Source of the DNA: Caprimulgus europaeus
Taxonomy: Eukaryota > Chordata > Aves > Caprimulgiformes > Caprimulgidae
Reading direction: 5' to 3'
DNA length: 64,000 nt
Assembly: GCA_907165065.1 (NCBI GenBank)
Contig: OU015543.1
Location: 7,877,501 to 7,941,500, forward strand
Part shown: positions 1 through 13,900 of the stretch, one piece after another
Layout of the letters: every line of letters starts with the position of its first letter
How positions within the stretch are numbered: the first letter of the stretch is position 1
The notes under the pieces: model-generated
Told to the model about the DNA's origin: nothing
Database searches by the model: none
What the model saw: only the letters and a program-made list of their open reading frames with translations
Made by a program: the position numbers and the translations under genes

Positions 1-45
1 AAGGTGAGGTCATGGCATTTTGTGTGTCTGTCTGTGCATTTATTT

Positions 46-434
46 AGAGTCATAGAAAGGTTTGGGTTGGAAAGGACCTTAAAGATCATCCAGTTCCAAC
101 CCCCCCTGCCATCAGCAGGGACACCTTCCACTAGACCAGGTTGCTCAAAGCCTCGTCCAACCTGGCCTTGAACATTTCCAGGGAGGAGCAGCCACAGCTT
201 CCTTGGGCAACCTGTTCCAGTGTCTCACCACCCTCACAGTGAAGAATTTCTTCCTAATATCTAATCTAAACCTACCCTCTTTTAGCTTAAAGCCATTTCC
301 CCTTTTTCTATCACTAACTGCCCTTATGAAAAGTCCCTCCCCAGCTTTCTTGTAGCCCCTTCAGGTACTGAAAGGCCGCTATAAGATCTCCCCTAAGCCT
401 TCTCTTTTCCACGCTGAACAGCCCCAACTCCATT
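46..434 (-). mobile_element. CR1 LINE fragment, 3' end, in TEX2 intron
   Basis: Reads as the reverse complement of the CR1 3' region. Hallmarks in this orientation are GGTTGGAAAGGACCTTAAAG, then CATCAGCAGGGACACCTTCC, then GAATTTCTTCCTAATATCTA. It is closely related to the copies at 43348-43975 and 56167-56372. It is 5'-truncated and has no intact reverse transcriptase frame. Confidence 0.93.
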
Positions 435-2139
435 TTGGGTAGAATTAGTAAACTAGATTTATTTTGAAGGTGTAAATGAGCTGAATTATCCCCATTTGTA
501 AGCAGAGTTTTGTTTTAAGGTCAGGCAGCTTTGGCAGGGGCACAAATGGTTTAATATCCAAGAATATGTAAGACTTCAGTGTCCTTAAGGATTAGCAAAT
601 AAACAGAATTGCTTCAAAAGTAAAAGGGCGAATGGTTTTACTGATGGATTTGAAATGATCCAGCTGAACTATTGAGAGCAAGTAGTGTCAGAGTTTAGTG
701 TATAAAGTAGCATTTGTGCTTGAAGCTGCATCTTGGGAGATATATTTTGTTTCTGGGGTATTTTACTGTCTAGACAGTAACTTGTCTGTCTTATCTATTC
801 TGTCTAAGCAGATTCAAAAGTGTTGTGTTCCAGTAAAGCATAGATAGTTGGAGAGCATAGGAACTCTCCTCGAACATTAGCTAATTAGAATGGAAGAATG
901 AGTGAAAGGGGCATACTCATGGTTTATCATCTCTGTGTTTCTACGTGCGATCTTGAGTATTGTACTGTATAGAGATTGCAGTTCAGAAAAACATGTGCCT
1001 GAGAGCTGAGTTTTAAATCAAGCTCATAGAAAATTTATCCTCCCTCCTCTTTGCCCTTCCCCATCTCAACTATTTGTTTAGATACTGCAAGTTGCTGTCA
1101 CTTCATACATCACTCTCCAGTTGTGATCCATACAACCACTCAGTTATTTCTGTGGCTTTGTCCTTCTTCCTTGTTTCTGTCCTGCCTCTTCTGATCTCCA
1201 TCTCTGATTAGTTAAAATAATATTTTCCCAGTTGCAGAATTCAGAACAATAAAGTGTCTGTTAGTTTCTGATGTGCAACAGAAGCATTTCAGGATGATGA
1301 CGTATAACCTTCACTTGATATTACTTGCTTATTATTTGTGAATGCTTTCTTGTGTTTGTGGAAATATTAAATCCATCTCAAGCTTTCTGAAGGTGCATCT
1401 CCAGTTGTGTAACTGGAGTATGAATTTAAGTTCATACAGTATTGGTTATATGCTATAGAATCTATATGGCATTGATAGGTAATCTCATGTATATTTTCAG
1501 TTATTTAGATAACTGAAAAGTTAGAGAAACAGGGTATAAAAGCCAACTTTTGCTGAATACAGACAGCAATTGCATGCCCAGCCCCAGTGCTATCTTAGTG
1601 TTCCCTTTTTTTCTAGAGCGATACGAATTGTGGTCTGTATTACGAATGCAGACTGAACACTCCTGTCTGCCCGATTAATTTACCACTGCTTGCACATACA
1701 AATCTTGACAAACTTTCAGTTTTGTCCTTGTTAATTGGGTGCTGAGACCCTGTGTATAAATTTGCCTTAATACTTGAAAGCTGGTAAAGATTGTGATATT
1801 CATTGTTGGCTGGTGTTAAGATGGCTCTTTGAGGTGTTAGCTATTGTTCAGGAACCTTTAAACTACATTTTAATGCTTTTATCCGGGAGATAACACTTTA
1901 TAAGAATGGCTATAGGCAAGAAATGAACTGTGCAGAGAAGTCTGTATGAATGTAGATTAATGTTTTGTATGACCTGATAAGTATTTCTTGCACTCATTAA
2001 CACACAAAGTAATTGTCCTTAATATGTAGAGCCCTATAGAAGAGCTTTTTAATGCATCAGGAGTTCAAAAACCAGCTCAGTGCCCATACTGAAGTGGAAC
2101 ATAATATAATATGACTTAGCAGATTGCAAGTTATTATTA

Positions 2140-2157
2140 CCCCCCCCCCCCCCCCCC
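2140..2157. repeat. Homopolymer C tract (18 bases)
   Basis: Uninterrupted run of 18 C inside the TEX2 intron. The length is likely to be polymorphic or error-prone in sequencing. Confidence 0.9.
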
Positions 2158-5100
2158 AATACAACTGTTTTCTATTTGCTTCTGTCAGAATGAGCCCTGA
2201 ACAGTTTAGATCCTCTGAAACAAGAGATAAAGATTTAATCTGTAACAAAACTCAAGTGAATATAAGAAAATCAAACTTGATGCTCTTGCATAAAGAAACT
2301 CTCTTCAGAACTTGTTGGTCTTGTATTCTGGCCTAAACTGCTTTCATGCCATTATGATAAATGCCAGGAGTAAGATCCCTTTATGGGGCTCTAAGAGTTT
2401 AAATTCTGCCAAAATGTTTTCAAGCTATTTTTATACAAGTACATTTGCATTATCCCACATGTAAGCATTCTTTGAGAAATTGTTTTTGTTCGTGGAAAAT
2501 TCCCCTCAGCAATTGCTAAAATACCTGAACATTACTATTGACTCCCCCAAAATTATTCCTTCGCAATGTGAAAGTAAAACACTGTTGTGCTGGTTAGTGT
2601 GTGCTTCTGGAGATTCCTGTACTTATTTCACTCAGATGTCGTTGGTATTGGAGAGAGAACTTCCCCCCCCAGCCAGCAAATGCACACAAACCTCCTGCAT
2701 TTTCAGTGTATATTTCCTTATTTTCTCATTCCCTTAGTCTTCAGTTCTCTAGCTTTTTTCCTTTTTTTTTTTCTCTGACCACATTTTTTCTTCTTTAATG
2801 CATTAGTCATGGCTTTCTCAAGTGTGTATTCCCTTGTGTTTTGCTGACTGATACAAAAGGTTTTAAGTAACAGCTAAAATGGAAATGATAAATTTACCCT
2901 TTCCATTAGAAAGAACTTTTATGAGAAGACCATATTGGCAGTGCTTGCTAGAGAAATTAAGCTGTTTGAGCCACAGCTGTACAGAAAGAGGAGGTTTTTT
3001 ACCAGCATGCTATTCCTGACTATCACTTAGGGGATTTCATGTTTGATAGTGGCCTCTGGTGGATAAATGTGTTTTCCAGTTAAGGTGGTGGTTACTTCTG
3101 CCCACCTTAGATCTTTTTTGTGTCTTTGGATTCCCTGTCAGTAAAAGCTCAAAAAACTGCATTACATTTTTCCTCATTTATCAAGCAAAATACTACTGAA
3201 GTATTATAAAATAGTGGTAATGAGAGGGATAATAATGCAATTAGTGTGATTTGAGGGATCAACAGTCTTTTCAGAGTTTCAGTGCTGGAGCATTTGATTA
3301 TATCATTTAAAGATAATGGATATTAATCAATCTGTTAATATCACTAAGAAACTCAGGGGGGGCAGTTTTAATCCAGATTTGGCCTCATATTATGAAGTTG
3401 ACTTGATGATTCTTTTATTTCTGTATTTTAAAACATTGTAGAAGTAATGATTTTTATTTATTTTTAGTTGCAGACCTGGTCTATGCCCCAGCCCTTTGGG
3501 TTCTTTACTAGAAGGGTCTTTTGCAGCTCCCCCATCTCCTCTCTCAGGTTAAGGTATAACGTGCCCGAGATTTTAAACTAAGTAACATTAAAAAGTTGAA
3601 CTCCTGACTCTGCAGTTCTTACTCGCCCGAATTATTCTGTTGAACTGCAGTTTGAATAAAAAATTTGCAGCCCAGAGTCGTGAAAGAGAAAACATAAACT
3701 GGAATGGACTCTTTAAAGCCGTTTTACACAAGTGCATATGTTTCACGGACCTGTGTGTTCCTGAGGGGCTGGTTTAGTTGGTAGCAGTGCTGTGACAGAG
3801 GTGCTGCCCCTGGAAAGCCAAAAGTTCTGTCTCTTCCATCTAAAAAATGGGCCAGATCCTGTTAGCACATGTCAAGGGTTTTGAATAGTAACTGTGACCT
3901 TGGCTATAAAAGCTATGCCACACAATATTCTAACCAGATACTTCTCCAGCTTAGTTCCCGGTCTGATGGTGAGGCACTTTCTCCTCATTTCAGCTGTGAA
4001 TTCAGAGCAACTGCTGACCTTTATAAATTGAGATCACAGGATCAGTGTAAATGGCAAGCAGCTGCAGAGTAGCATATGACTATGGTCATTGTCCTCCCCG
4101 AATTACTAAATTTCTTGTTTTAACAACTTCACTAGTACAAGAAAGACCCATCATACAGTCACTCCTCTCCTACACAAGGAAATCATTGTTTCAGTAGTTT
4201 GGAAAAATATGTCTGTTGCTAGCGCATTATGGTAACATAACTTCTCTGTTTAGATGCATTGCAAAATGGTTTCTGTAGGCTGTGAATCTTTTGTTCTAAT
4301 TTGTTCTTGCAAAGAGAGGGGCGGGAATATTTCTGCTAAAATTGATCTTAAAATGCAGGAAATTTGGAGAGAGTTTTGGAGTTTCTTGGATAACCTCAAA
4401 AATGATTTTTATGCTAGGTGGAACAATTTACAAAAACGAAAATTGCTGAAGTGAAAAGGCAGATTGTGTTGTTTCCCCCTTTAACACTGATAGATACATG
4501 GGCAGGGGGGAAATCCTGCAAATGGCACAGATTTTCAGATGTATTAATAGAATACATGAACAATCATCATTTGGTAAAGTATTAACATTTCACTCTCAGG
4601 CATACAATGTTTCTCTGTGTTACAAAATAATTTGAGAGTTGAGTGCAAAAAGGAAACAGTGCATCCTTAGAAGTTAGGAAGCTGTTGACTAGGTATTGCC
4701 TGAAAATAAAATCAAAAATTTTTTAATTTAAACTTGTGTGTCTTTTGGGTTTTGGGCTATGCATCAAATACATGAAGCAACCGATCTCTTCCTTGTATAG
4801 AAATCACTACGTAGGCTGCTGTTTTAGGCAGTAAATTTATTCACTCAGTTCTAGGTTTTGAATGTTTAGTACCTTAGGCATCTGGAGGTCATTAGAAGTC
4901 TTGGACAGGTTCTTCAGTCACTCATAACCTGATGGTTGTGCTGTGAGAAGCAGCATTTGCACTTCTGTTGCGTTTGTTACATGCGATGAGTAGGGGAGGT
5001 GGCAGTACGAGGTTTGAGAAGTGTGTGTTTGGCAGATTATGCAGCTAATCCATTTGTTTGAAGTGGAAAGCCTGGGTGCATGGTAGGGATCAGAAAAGCA

Positions 5101-7303
5101 GGTGGAATTTTCCAGGGCTTCTGAATGCTGAAAGAAGACGGAATATACAAACCGAGGAAGCAGAGATTCTGTTTTGTTTATTTTTTCCCTTTGAATTCAG
5201 TGTGTGTCTTGCTGTTGCTGGGAAGAAGGTGACAATCTTCAAAAGGGACTCTCCTCTGATGTTTAATTGTGTAGGGTAAGGAAATCTGTCAGAAAGGCTG
5301 GTACTGGCACTGATACAGAAGAAATTGGATAGGAAAGGTACTGGATGATATACCAGATGGATTCAGACCCCTGTGCTACCAGAAGTTCACTGAACTTGGT
5401 TAAGTCACTTAATGTAGCCTGAGCCTCACGCCTTTTCATCACAGGTGTGGCTGTGGCATCTTGGTATGTGCTGGAGGGATAAAATTAAACATCACTGATG
5501 AGGCTGTTGGACAACAGTTGTATAGCTGCCGAGAAGTTGTAGCAAAGTTTTGAGCATTTGTGTGTCCCAGGTTGTTCATATTGTCTCATCTCACAGCTTT
5601 TCATCTTTGAACTTTCATGGATTTTTACATCCTCCTGTGCTACATGGCAGTCACGAGAATGATGTGTACATCACACCTTGTTTTCATTGCTACATGTCCC
5701 CTGCTCAGCTCAAATGCTGGTGTCAGAAAACTCCAGCTGCTTCTATTTCAATCAGATTGTTAAGGAAACATGAAGTGTACTCTGACCTTCCTTCTTGGGT
5801 ACCACATGTACCTGGAGGTTTCCAAACCTCCTGCTGAAAATAACATCATAATTTATTACAATTATAGAAAGGGCCCATCTGGCCAAGCTTCATGTAAAGA
5901 GCCACTTTCCAAGTGTCCCTTTCTCTTTGTGCCAGCTTGTCTGGTCTTCAGCTGAACTGCCTTGCAGAAGAAGGCAATAAACTTTTGAGGCAGCAAATTT
6001 TTGTCTGTATGTTTGCTTGGCTGCAGGCTCCAGACTTGCATGTCTGAGCTACAAATAGCTCGGAGGTCTGATCCAGGGGGCAGGTGGGAATTTCTCCAGA
6101 AATCTGTGGGCCATGTGAATATTCTAGTTTTGCACAGAGTGAATGGCTTATGCTGGCTTTAGGAAACTCACATGTTATCCCTGTGCTTCAGTATGTCCAG
6201 CTGGAGTTCTTGGCTGAAAATGAATTGCTGTCTGCTCAAAGATGTCTTGGCTTAATAATTTCTAGGAAGGAAAAGGGATGTGCTCAAACAAACATCAACC
6301 TTGCTGTGCAGGACCTCAGTGGTTTGTAGAAAGCTCTTCCTTATGCATTGTATATAACTCCATGTAAGCAAAAACCCAAGCACAAAGCTTCTTCAAAGAT
6401 CATGTGTTAGTATAGGTATTTCTCTTAATAAAAGAAGTAGTCTGCTTTGAAGCTGACCAAAGATGAATGACTTAATCTTTCCTGAATATAAAATAAATGT
6501 TAATTTATCTAGATTTTTCAAGGGTATATAGTGAAAATGGAGCTAGATGTTGGAGTAAGCAAAACAGGTATCACTGTTACTATGGCACCTAAGAAAGCGT
6601 ATGCAGTCTACTTTGAGAAATTACATGGCACTGAAATAAATAAGCATTAAAATAAATTTTACATTTCTATGTGAGTGGAAACTTCTTGAAGTTCAAATGT
6701 TGGGGTAATTTCTGGAATGTTATGCATAAGGTAGTTATAACTTTTTTTGTTTTGAAGAATACTAGGTATGTTTGTTCAGCTCTCCCCTCTTCCCAGCAGC
6801 AGGTGCTCTCCCCCTGCTCTACTCACCTAGGTGTTTATAAAGATGCCATTGTACTCTGTGCTCTAGGGTACATCTGTGTAAGTCTATCCTCTTTGCTTTC
6901 TGTTGACGTTAATGAATATTGAGTATGCCAAATTAACGTTTTAATGTACAGGTAAAAGTAATTTGCAAAATATGTTGTAGGGCAGGTTAAGAGAAGGAAA
7001 ACTTGTTCTCCTTGAATGAGTATTCTGGCTTGTCTGCTGCCCCATTTATCATTGCTCATTTTCTATCGTCAGGTGTTAGAGGAGTAACATCACCCCCATA
7101 GTTAGGTTCCATGCTTACAGGCTTGTTACAGCAGGGCTGGTTTGTTTGTTTTCTTTTTCTTTCACTGCACAGAAATAAATGAAATTTAATCCAGCATATG
7201 ACTCCTGTGGTGTAACCGGGCAGTTACACAACATGTTAAATGATGTTAAACAGTGATGGTGCGTTAAAACAAACTCCATTGTGGTCTTCCACTCAATCCT
7301 TAA

Positions 7304-7415
7304 TTGCTGGTGATTAAAATGTCAGTGCTGTCTATAAGCAGCCAGGTTGTTTGCTCTGCCTTGACTGCTGGGGATTAAAATGTCCATGCTGCTGTAAGCA
7401 GACGGGCCGCTCTGC
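7304..7415 (+). repeat. Imperfect tandem duplication, about 55-bp unit
   Basis: Copy 1 (about 7304-7360) and copy 2 (about 7365-7415) share the order GATTAAAATGTC, TGCTG, TAAGCAG, GCTCTGC. They differ by scattered substitutions and small deletions. They lie about 330 bp upstream of the TEX2 PH exon. Confidence 0.7.
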
Positions 7416-7748
7416 AGCGTGCCCTCGCTGGCTGCCTTGTGGCTCTTCCCAGCAAGGCTGTGTCCACACATCTCAGGGTTTCATGAAGATGAAGTGGAAG
7501 AGCACTGTGGTACATATACCAAATTATTTACTCAGAAAAACAAATTATGTGCTTGACAGACAGTACTTATCTCATGCTTTGTCAGTTTGGTGCTTCCCCA
7601 TTTAAGATGTTTACTGCTTTATTGTATTAGTGCAGTAAGTGAAATAACTTTGGCAAAAGCTTGGGTAATTATTTAAAACCTTTATGTATGTGCTGTACTT
7701 GGTGTTTGAGCAGCTTAAAAGCCTGTTAAGAAGTGTTTTCTTCTCTAG

Positions 7749-7949
7749 GGATGGATGAATGAAATTTATAATTATGATCCAGAAACCTACCATGCTACGT
7801 TGACTCACTCTGTCTATGTGCGACTTGAAGGAAGCACCTTACGACTTTCAAAACCCAATAAAAATATTTCTAGAAGGGCTGTGTACAATGAACCAAAGCC
7901 TGAAGTCACGTATGTCAGCCAGAAAATTTATGAACTTACAGAGAGCAAG
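7749..7949 (+). CDS. TEX2: TEX2 exon: start of PH domain
   Basis: 67 codons, phase 0 at both ends. The acceptor follows the pyrimidine-rich run ending TTCTCTAG and the donor is AAG|GTGAGT. The translation begins GWMNEIYNYDPETYHATLTH, the opening strands of the TEX2 PH domain, and ends near KIYELTESK. This is the first TEX2 exon I can see in the window. Confidence 0.93.
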
Positions 7950-10900
7950 GTGAGTGTTGATTTTAACAAAGAATACTTTGAAGCTTATTTTGAATTTTTT
8001 TTCACTCCTCTACTTTGATGTGCTGTCATTATGTAAACAAAACGGTTGTTGTGACTAACTTGTGAAAGATTGTGCTGGGGAGGAAGATAGAGCAGGATTT
8101 AGAAAAAGGTACATATTTACACAGTAAAGGAAAAACATGATTTTCCTCTGTCAGTTCAAAGCAGAAGTTAACACACAGGAGTTTAGAGAATTGTTCCCCA
8201 TACGTTAGATTACTGCGTGACTGTTCTGAAGCTTTCACCAAAATGTGTAATCTTTAGTGGTTGTCTCTATCCCAAGGGAGTTCAGGCAACATTTGCATTA
8301 CACTTGAAGGGGGAATGTACATAGTATATGGATGTAAAAGAGGAGAGCGAGAGGTGGCTGGAACAGACAAAACTTACTGTTGGTACCCACTCTCTAGGGA
8401 AGGAGATGGGTTTTTTTGCAGTGGGAAGAGCACGTCAAGAATAATGCTGGGACAGTTTTCCTACATGTTATTTGCCTCCCTCAAATCTGTGAAGAGTTGC
8501 CACATGAACTTGATTCCACTGGCATTGTATTAAGTAACACATCATTACCTCGTTATTAAAAGAATGGATTTTTTAAATGTGCTGTGCCAATAGAGGGCCT
8601 TGGCAGTACGGATGTAGGAGGAAATGATGCTTCAGTTGACTGTGGGAGTTAGAGGGAGGGAGGGACTAAGGCAACAGTGAGGAAAACCTCCCTTCATTTC
8701 CCTGAATCACTGTGGGAAAGGAGCTTGCTGTCAGCTCTGCTTTCCATTAAAGGAAGACAATGAAAAAGATAAAGCAAAAACTTAGATTCCTGCCTATTGC
8801 AGATCTGTTTTCCCATAATTAAATCAAGCAAAGCTATTACGTGCTACAAGAGCACTGACTGAAGTCATTCTCCATGATATCTTAGAAAAATTTCCAATAC
8901 ACCACACCCTGACTGATTGCAAAAGTGCTGGATGCCCTGAATATAGTAAGCAATATGGCTGTTCTCCATTTACCCACAGTTTTAGACAATGCAGGTAAGC
9001 TCAGCCCCTAGATCAGAATTTTTATTTATCACTCTTCTCATCACTTGCATTGTCTCAATTCTCTCTGAATATACTGAATTTAGAATATAATTATCTGCAA
9101 ATCACTTTTATTCCTTGAATCTTCTATACTTGATGTGACTGTTGCCAACTTCAAACACTCAGTTTCATGAGGTGGGCCTGAAAAGTTGAGTTTGAAAACT
9201 AAGTTTGGATTCTTACTACCTGCTCTGTGGTCACAGAAATAAGGTTTTCTTGTTTTTTCTATTTTTTTCTGCTTAACTATGAGAATAAGATCTTTTAAAT
9301 GAAAACTGAGTTTCTCCACATGATTGTAGAAGTCTAAGCTACTTAAATGTTCTTTGTTTTAATTCCAAGGCTGTGGCTCACCAAAGAGCTAGTGACAGCA
9401 GTGGATTGGACATCAACCAGCTATAAGTTAAGAGTCAGTTAAACCCAGTATATCTAATGTAGGATCTGTAATTCTTATGTTCCTGTGTTCTTTGGGTGAC
9501 TATAGGAACAGAGAAGATTTGACTGGAAAATTAATTAATCCTTTCATTTATCCTTCAGATTTCCCTGGTTCCTAAGAGTCTGGCACGAAAACGGATTTGG
9601 AATAAGAAGTACCCTATTTGCATTGAACTTGCTAGGCAGGATGACTTTATGGCTAAGGCTCAGGCTGATAAGGAGAATACAGAGGAAAAGTTATCTGCTG
9701 AAAAAGTGGACTTGAACAATGAAGAATCCAAGAAACCTCAGGATGGAGCGAAGTACACTAGCCAAAAGGAACAAGTGCTTTATCTCTTTGGAAGGACAGG
9801 CAGGGAGAAGGAGGAGTGGTTCAGAAGGTTCCTTCTTGCATCTAAGCTGAAGTCTGAAGCAAAAAAGCCATACAGTTTATGTGGGAGCAAGCCAGGTATT
9901 CACATTTTGTATTCTAGTAAAAGCATCTATTAAAAGAAACAAAACAAAGTTATGTTTCCACAGTCGTAGTTACAGCAACTGTGGAGCCATAGTGATCTTT
10001 ACAGACAAAGAGTAGTAAAGACACTCTTCTGCTCCTTATTGTCCTCTCATTCCCACCCTGCCTTTTCCTCTCTTGGCTATATCCTTGCCTATACGCCCTC
10101 AACTATTACTATTTTTAGACTGGTGTATGTGAAGACACTGGTTTTCATTGATTATAACAATTCCTATAATTTCTGTAAGAATGAACCTTTCAGTCCTTTT
10201 TTTACCCCTCTATAATGTTGAAACTGATGTCAATGTGTACAGTATTGGACTCAGTCCTCTTACTATGTGTTCTTCTTCCTCCATCCTTCCTTCCAGTCCA
10301 GTCTCTTGTAAAGACTAAAGAGCTTTCTCATGGGTTATTGTCACAAGCAAACACATCTTTGTGTTTAAAGTCTTGTGATAATATGTATATCTGAACCAAC
10401 AAATGTGTTAGTCTACAGTGTTGATCAAATGTTCAAAATACTATTTAAAAAAAAAAATGCTCCGATAGAATTTTAAATCTGAATGACTCATGTTTTTGTC
10501 TTTATTCTCCGAGAAGCTTTTTAAAAAATGGTTAACATCATTGTTTCTGGCACACAACTTCTTGAAATGCAAATGCAAAATTAATGGCTTATTAAAATTA
10601 TAATAGTTACATGCTTTTGACAGTCATTTTAAATGTAACAGTCTAAATTAAAAAAAAAAAAAAAAAGGAAAAGTTTAGTTATAGGTACATTTTAATCACC
10701 TGACTTTTATTTTAGGCATTCCCCAGCAGGGCTGTTGGGAATTCTGCCATATGTTGTACATATGTAAGTGTCCATAAATATGCTATTGATCAGCTGAGTT
10801 TTCCAGTCACACATCCTGCTGAATGCTGAATCATCTGTTGCATTTGCAGATGGACAAAACACAAAGTCCTTCAGTGCCAGGGACACAAATGAAAACAGTG

Positions 10901-13900
10901 GGATGTTCTCAAATCCCAGGCTGAAAGCAAAACCCAGCACTATTCTAGTTACTAAAAAGAAACCCAGCTCTGTTCCAGCTAAAAACCAGGACAGTTCCTT
11001 TGTTTGATCATCCATTCTGCTATTTGACTGTCAAGTTCCTTTTCTGTTAAAACCCTTGTTATTCCTTTTGATTTAGGGATCTTGCCAACACACAGCAGAA
11101 CTGATAGCCCATGTGGAGTTCTCACACACAGCCGAAGCAGCAGCAAAGGAAGCACAGAAGAAATTGCATCCCAGCCAAAGCACAAGGATCTGGCTGGCAA
11201 TGTGCGGCAGAAAATGCTTCTGGACTACAATATTTATATGGCAAAGTGTGTTCCACATGAAAAGAAAAGCCCTTCAGGTAGTCCAGTCCTCAGTGCAGAT
11301 AGCAGCCCTACAGCTGTGAAAAAGGTAATACTTCTCCCTGAAAAGTTGCATCAGAGGTGGTGGTACATTTTATCTTGTTACCTGCAACTTTAAAAGTCAG
11401 TTATATAGAAAGAAAAATTAATTTCTTTAACTACAGGTTGGACTTAAACTTTTTTGTAAAGTTAGGGGGGGTTTTCATGCTTGCCAGTTCCCCTTTGACC
11501 ATGGTTTCTTCTTAATGTAACATACAAGTTTTTCATTGATTTAGTCTGATTTCTTATCTCCCAAGAACATGTGTTTTTCCTGGCTTTTCCAGTGTCTTGT
11601 ACCAAAAAGATTACAGCTGAAGGCAATATGGCTGTGCTTTTTCTTCATTAGGAATGCACAAATGTGTTCGCAAAAACCATTGATCACAAAAGAACTTGTA
11701 TTTTGTGCTTAAGATTAAAACAAACAAAAAAATAAAAAACTCCACAAATCTCACTTCCCAGTAGTAGTAAAAAGATACTTTTTTCTGGGTATATTCTAAC
11801 ATAGATTGAACTAAAAGCATGTTGAAATATTTTGAGTGGAATTTTTAGTACTTGGCAGTAAAACTGATCTTCATTTTTTACTGATTGTTGGGAACTAAAG
11901 GCCTTCTACAATTCATGAGCGCATCTGAGCACCTGACTGGGACAGAATTATCATATAACACAGGTATAAACAGCAGTTTTTCAGTGCAGATATTACACTA
12001 TAAATCCTGTTTTCAGCCCCACACTTGCCTTCGCTCATGCATTCTGGACCACATGAAGCAGTGCTTTTTGTCTTGGACCTGAGAACTGTTTTTCTGTTGC
12101 GTGTTTCAGAAAGTGTTTACCCTCTTCATTTCTTCTTGAGAATGGTGTCCTTGCCCTCTTGCCATGAATAGGGTTAGGGATTTGCCTTTAGTATGTATCT
12201 GATAGTATTCTGGCTGTGGCTTTGACAACAGCTGGACAGTTTTTACTGCAATATACCTGCTGCTTGAGTTGACTGAGGGACAGAAATGGATTTGGCTCCT
12301 ATATAGACTACAGCTTGATTTGGACAGAGTTGCTCAGAAGACATAAGGCATGGATAGATGGATCATATGGTTTCCATTTTTAAATGTCTTGTAAAGCAAT
12401 ACTAAATGGCTGATGTGTAAGTATTGTGTAGTACATAGCAGCATAATAGTGAACAAGGTCTATAGCTCCAACTAATCCTTTGGTCTCTTGGACTGCATTT
12501 TGATCACTCTTAATAAACAGAACCTTAGTATAAAGTACAAAACTCATAATAAATGAAACTTTAATGTGAAGTACAATCACCATTCATTTAAAAGATTTGA
12601 TTTGTGTCATGCATCTTTATTGCTGGACTTTCATGTGTCCAGAAAGGAGTAAGAGGCCACAGTATACCATATGAATAAACACATCTAATGTTCCACCAGG
12701 AAAAAAGATATTCTAGGCCCTGACAACCCCTGAAACAGTGATGAATTTGCTGCTGAATCTGGCACATGTCAGAAATTGTTCTATAAATAGATCAACAGTG
12801 CTGCCAGGAAACGTGCGTCACAGCAGAAGTGACTAACCTGGCAATTCACCCTTTAGGAGCAGTCATTGCCAAGAAATGATGTTCAGAACTGTAGCATCTA
12901 CCTGGCTGCCCTTAGAAAGCACCTGCTTTTCTACTGGATTCAGGATTTCTGCCTTTTGTTGCAGGCATTTGAGAGACGTTAAATATGTTGTCTTTCCTTC
13001 ATGGAAACCTGGTTTTAATGAAATATATGATAGCACCTGCACACCCCAAATTATTTCAGCTGCCTTTGCTTTCATGTCTATAGTCAGTGATGCAACATGT
13101 GAGCACATATCCTCAAGTGTTTTGAGACCAATACTTAATCCTCTTGAACTGTAAACAAAACCTTTAATGCAGCAGAAGGAACATGGTTTCCTGAATCCTG
13201 TATACAAACGTTGGAAGGGTGTGTTTCCCTGTACTGCATTTGTTTATCATCAATTTGTGATGTTTCTGAACTGGATTTAGGGATGTAAGATTGGGTCTTG
13301 CTTTCCTTTTTGGGTTTTTTTTGTGATAAAACAAAATAAGAGTAGAGTAGCTGTTCTTCTAGATCCTGTTGGGAAGAGAGAGTGTCTCTACTACAAACAC
13401 ATTTATAAATCTGCCCACTCTGGGCTTATCTGCTTTTTCTGCCAGAGGTTAAATTACTTACAACTTTCTCATTTCATTGCCAGAGGTGAATCCATATCTA
13501 TGTAGTCTCATTCAGTCTGTTGCATGTCAGGGTGATGACAAGCAAACTCATGTCAGGTCAGCTGATGTAGTTGTAAAACTGCTATTTGTGCTGAACATTT
13601 AGTGTTCTTAGCTAACCTGGGCTGTAACACTGAATTTCCCAGTGTAAATGAGGCCTTTTCTGATCTTATTTATAGAGTTTATAGAGCTGAATAACCTGCT
13701 CTGTGTTTTCAGTTACCAGATGCACATGTGGAAGCTGAAGAAGAAGAACAGGGGGCCTGGGTGAATGCTTTGCTTGGAAGAATATTTTGGGATTTTTTGG
13801 GAGAAAAGTATTGGTCTGATCTGGTGTCAAAGAAGATCCAAATGAAACTTAGCAAAATAAAGGTAACTGATCTGGAGACTTGGGCTACACATTCCTTATG

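Larger units (their letters stand above)
435..7748 (+). other. TEX2: TEX2 intron (5' part outside window)
   Basis: AT-rich intron sequence with only short chance reading frames. It holds an 18-base C run at 2140-2157 and an imperfect local duplication at 7304-7415. I found no further TEX2 exon, although a very small one could be missed. Confidence 0.75.

Noticed and set aside
1..7748. Search for the large upstream TEX2 exon
   Set aside because: No long open frame with TEX2-like content or suitable phase-0 donor was found, so the N-terminal exons must lie before the window.
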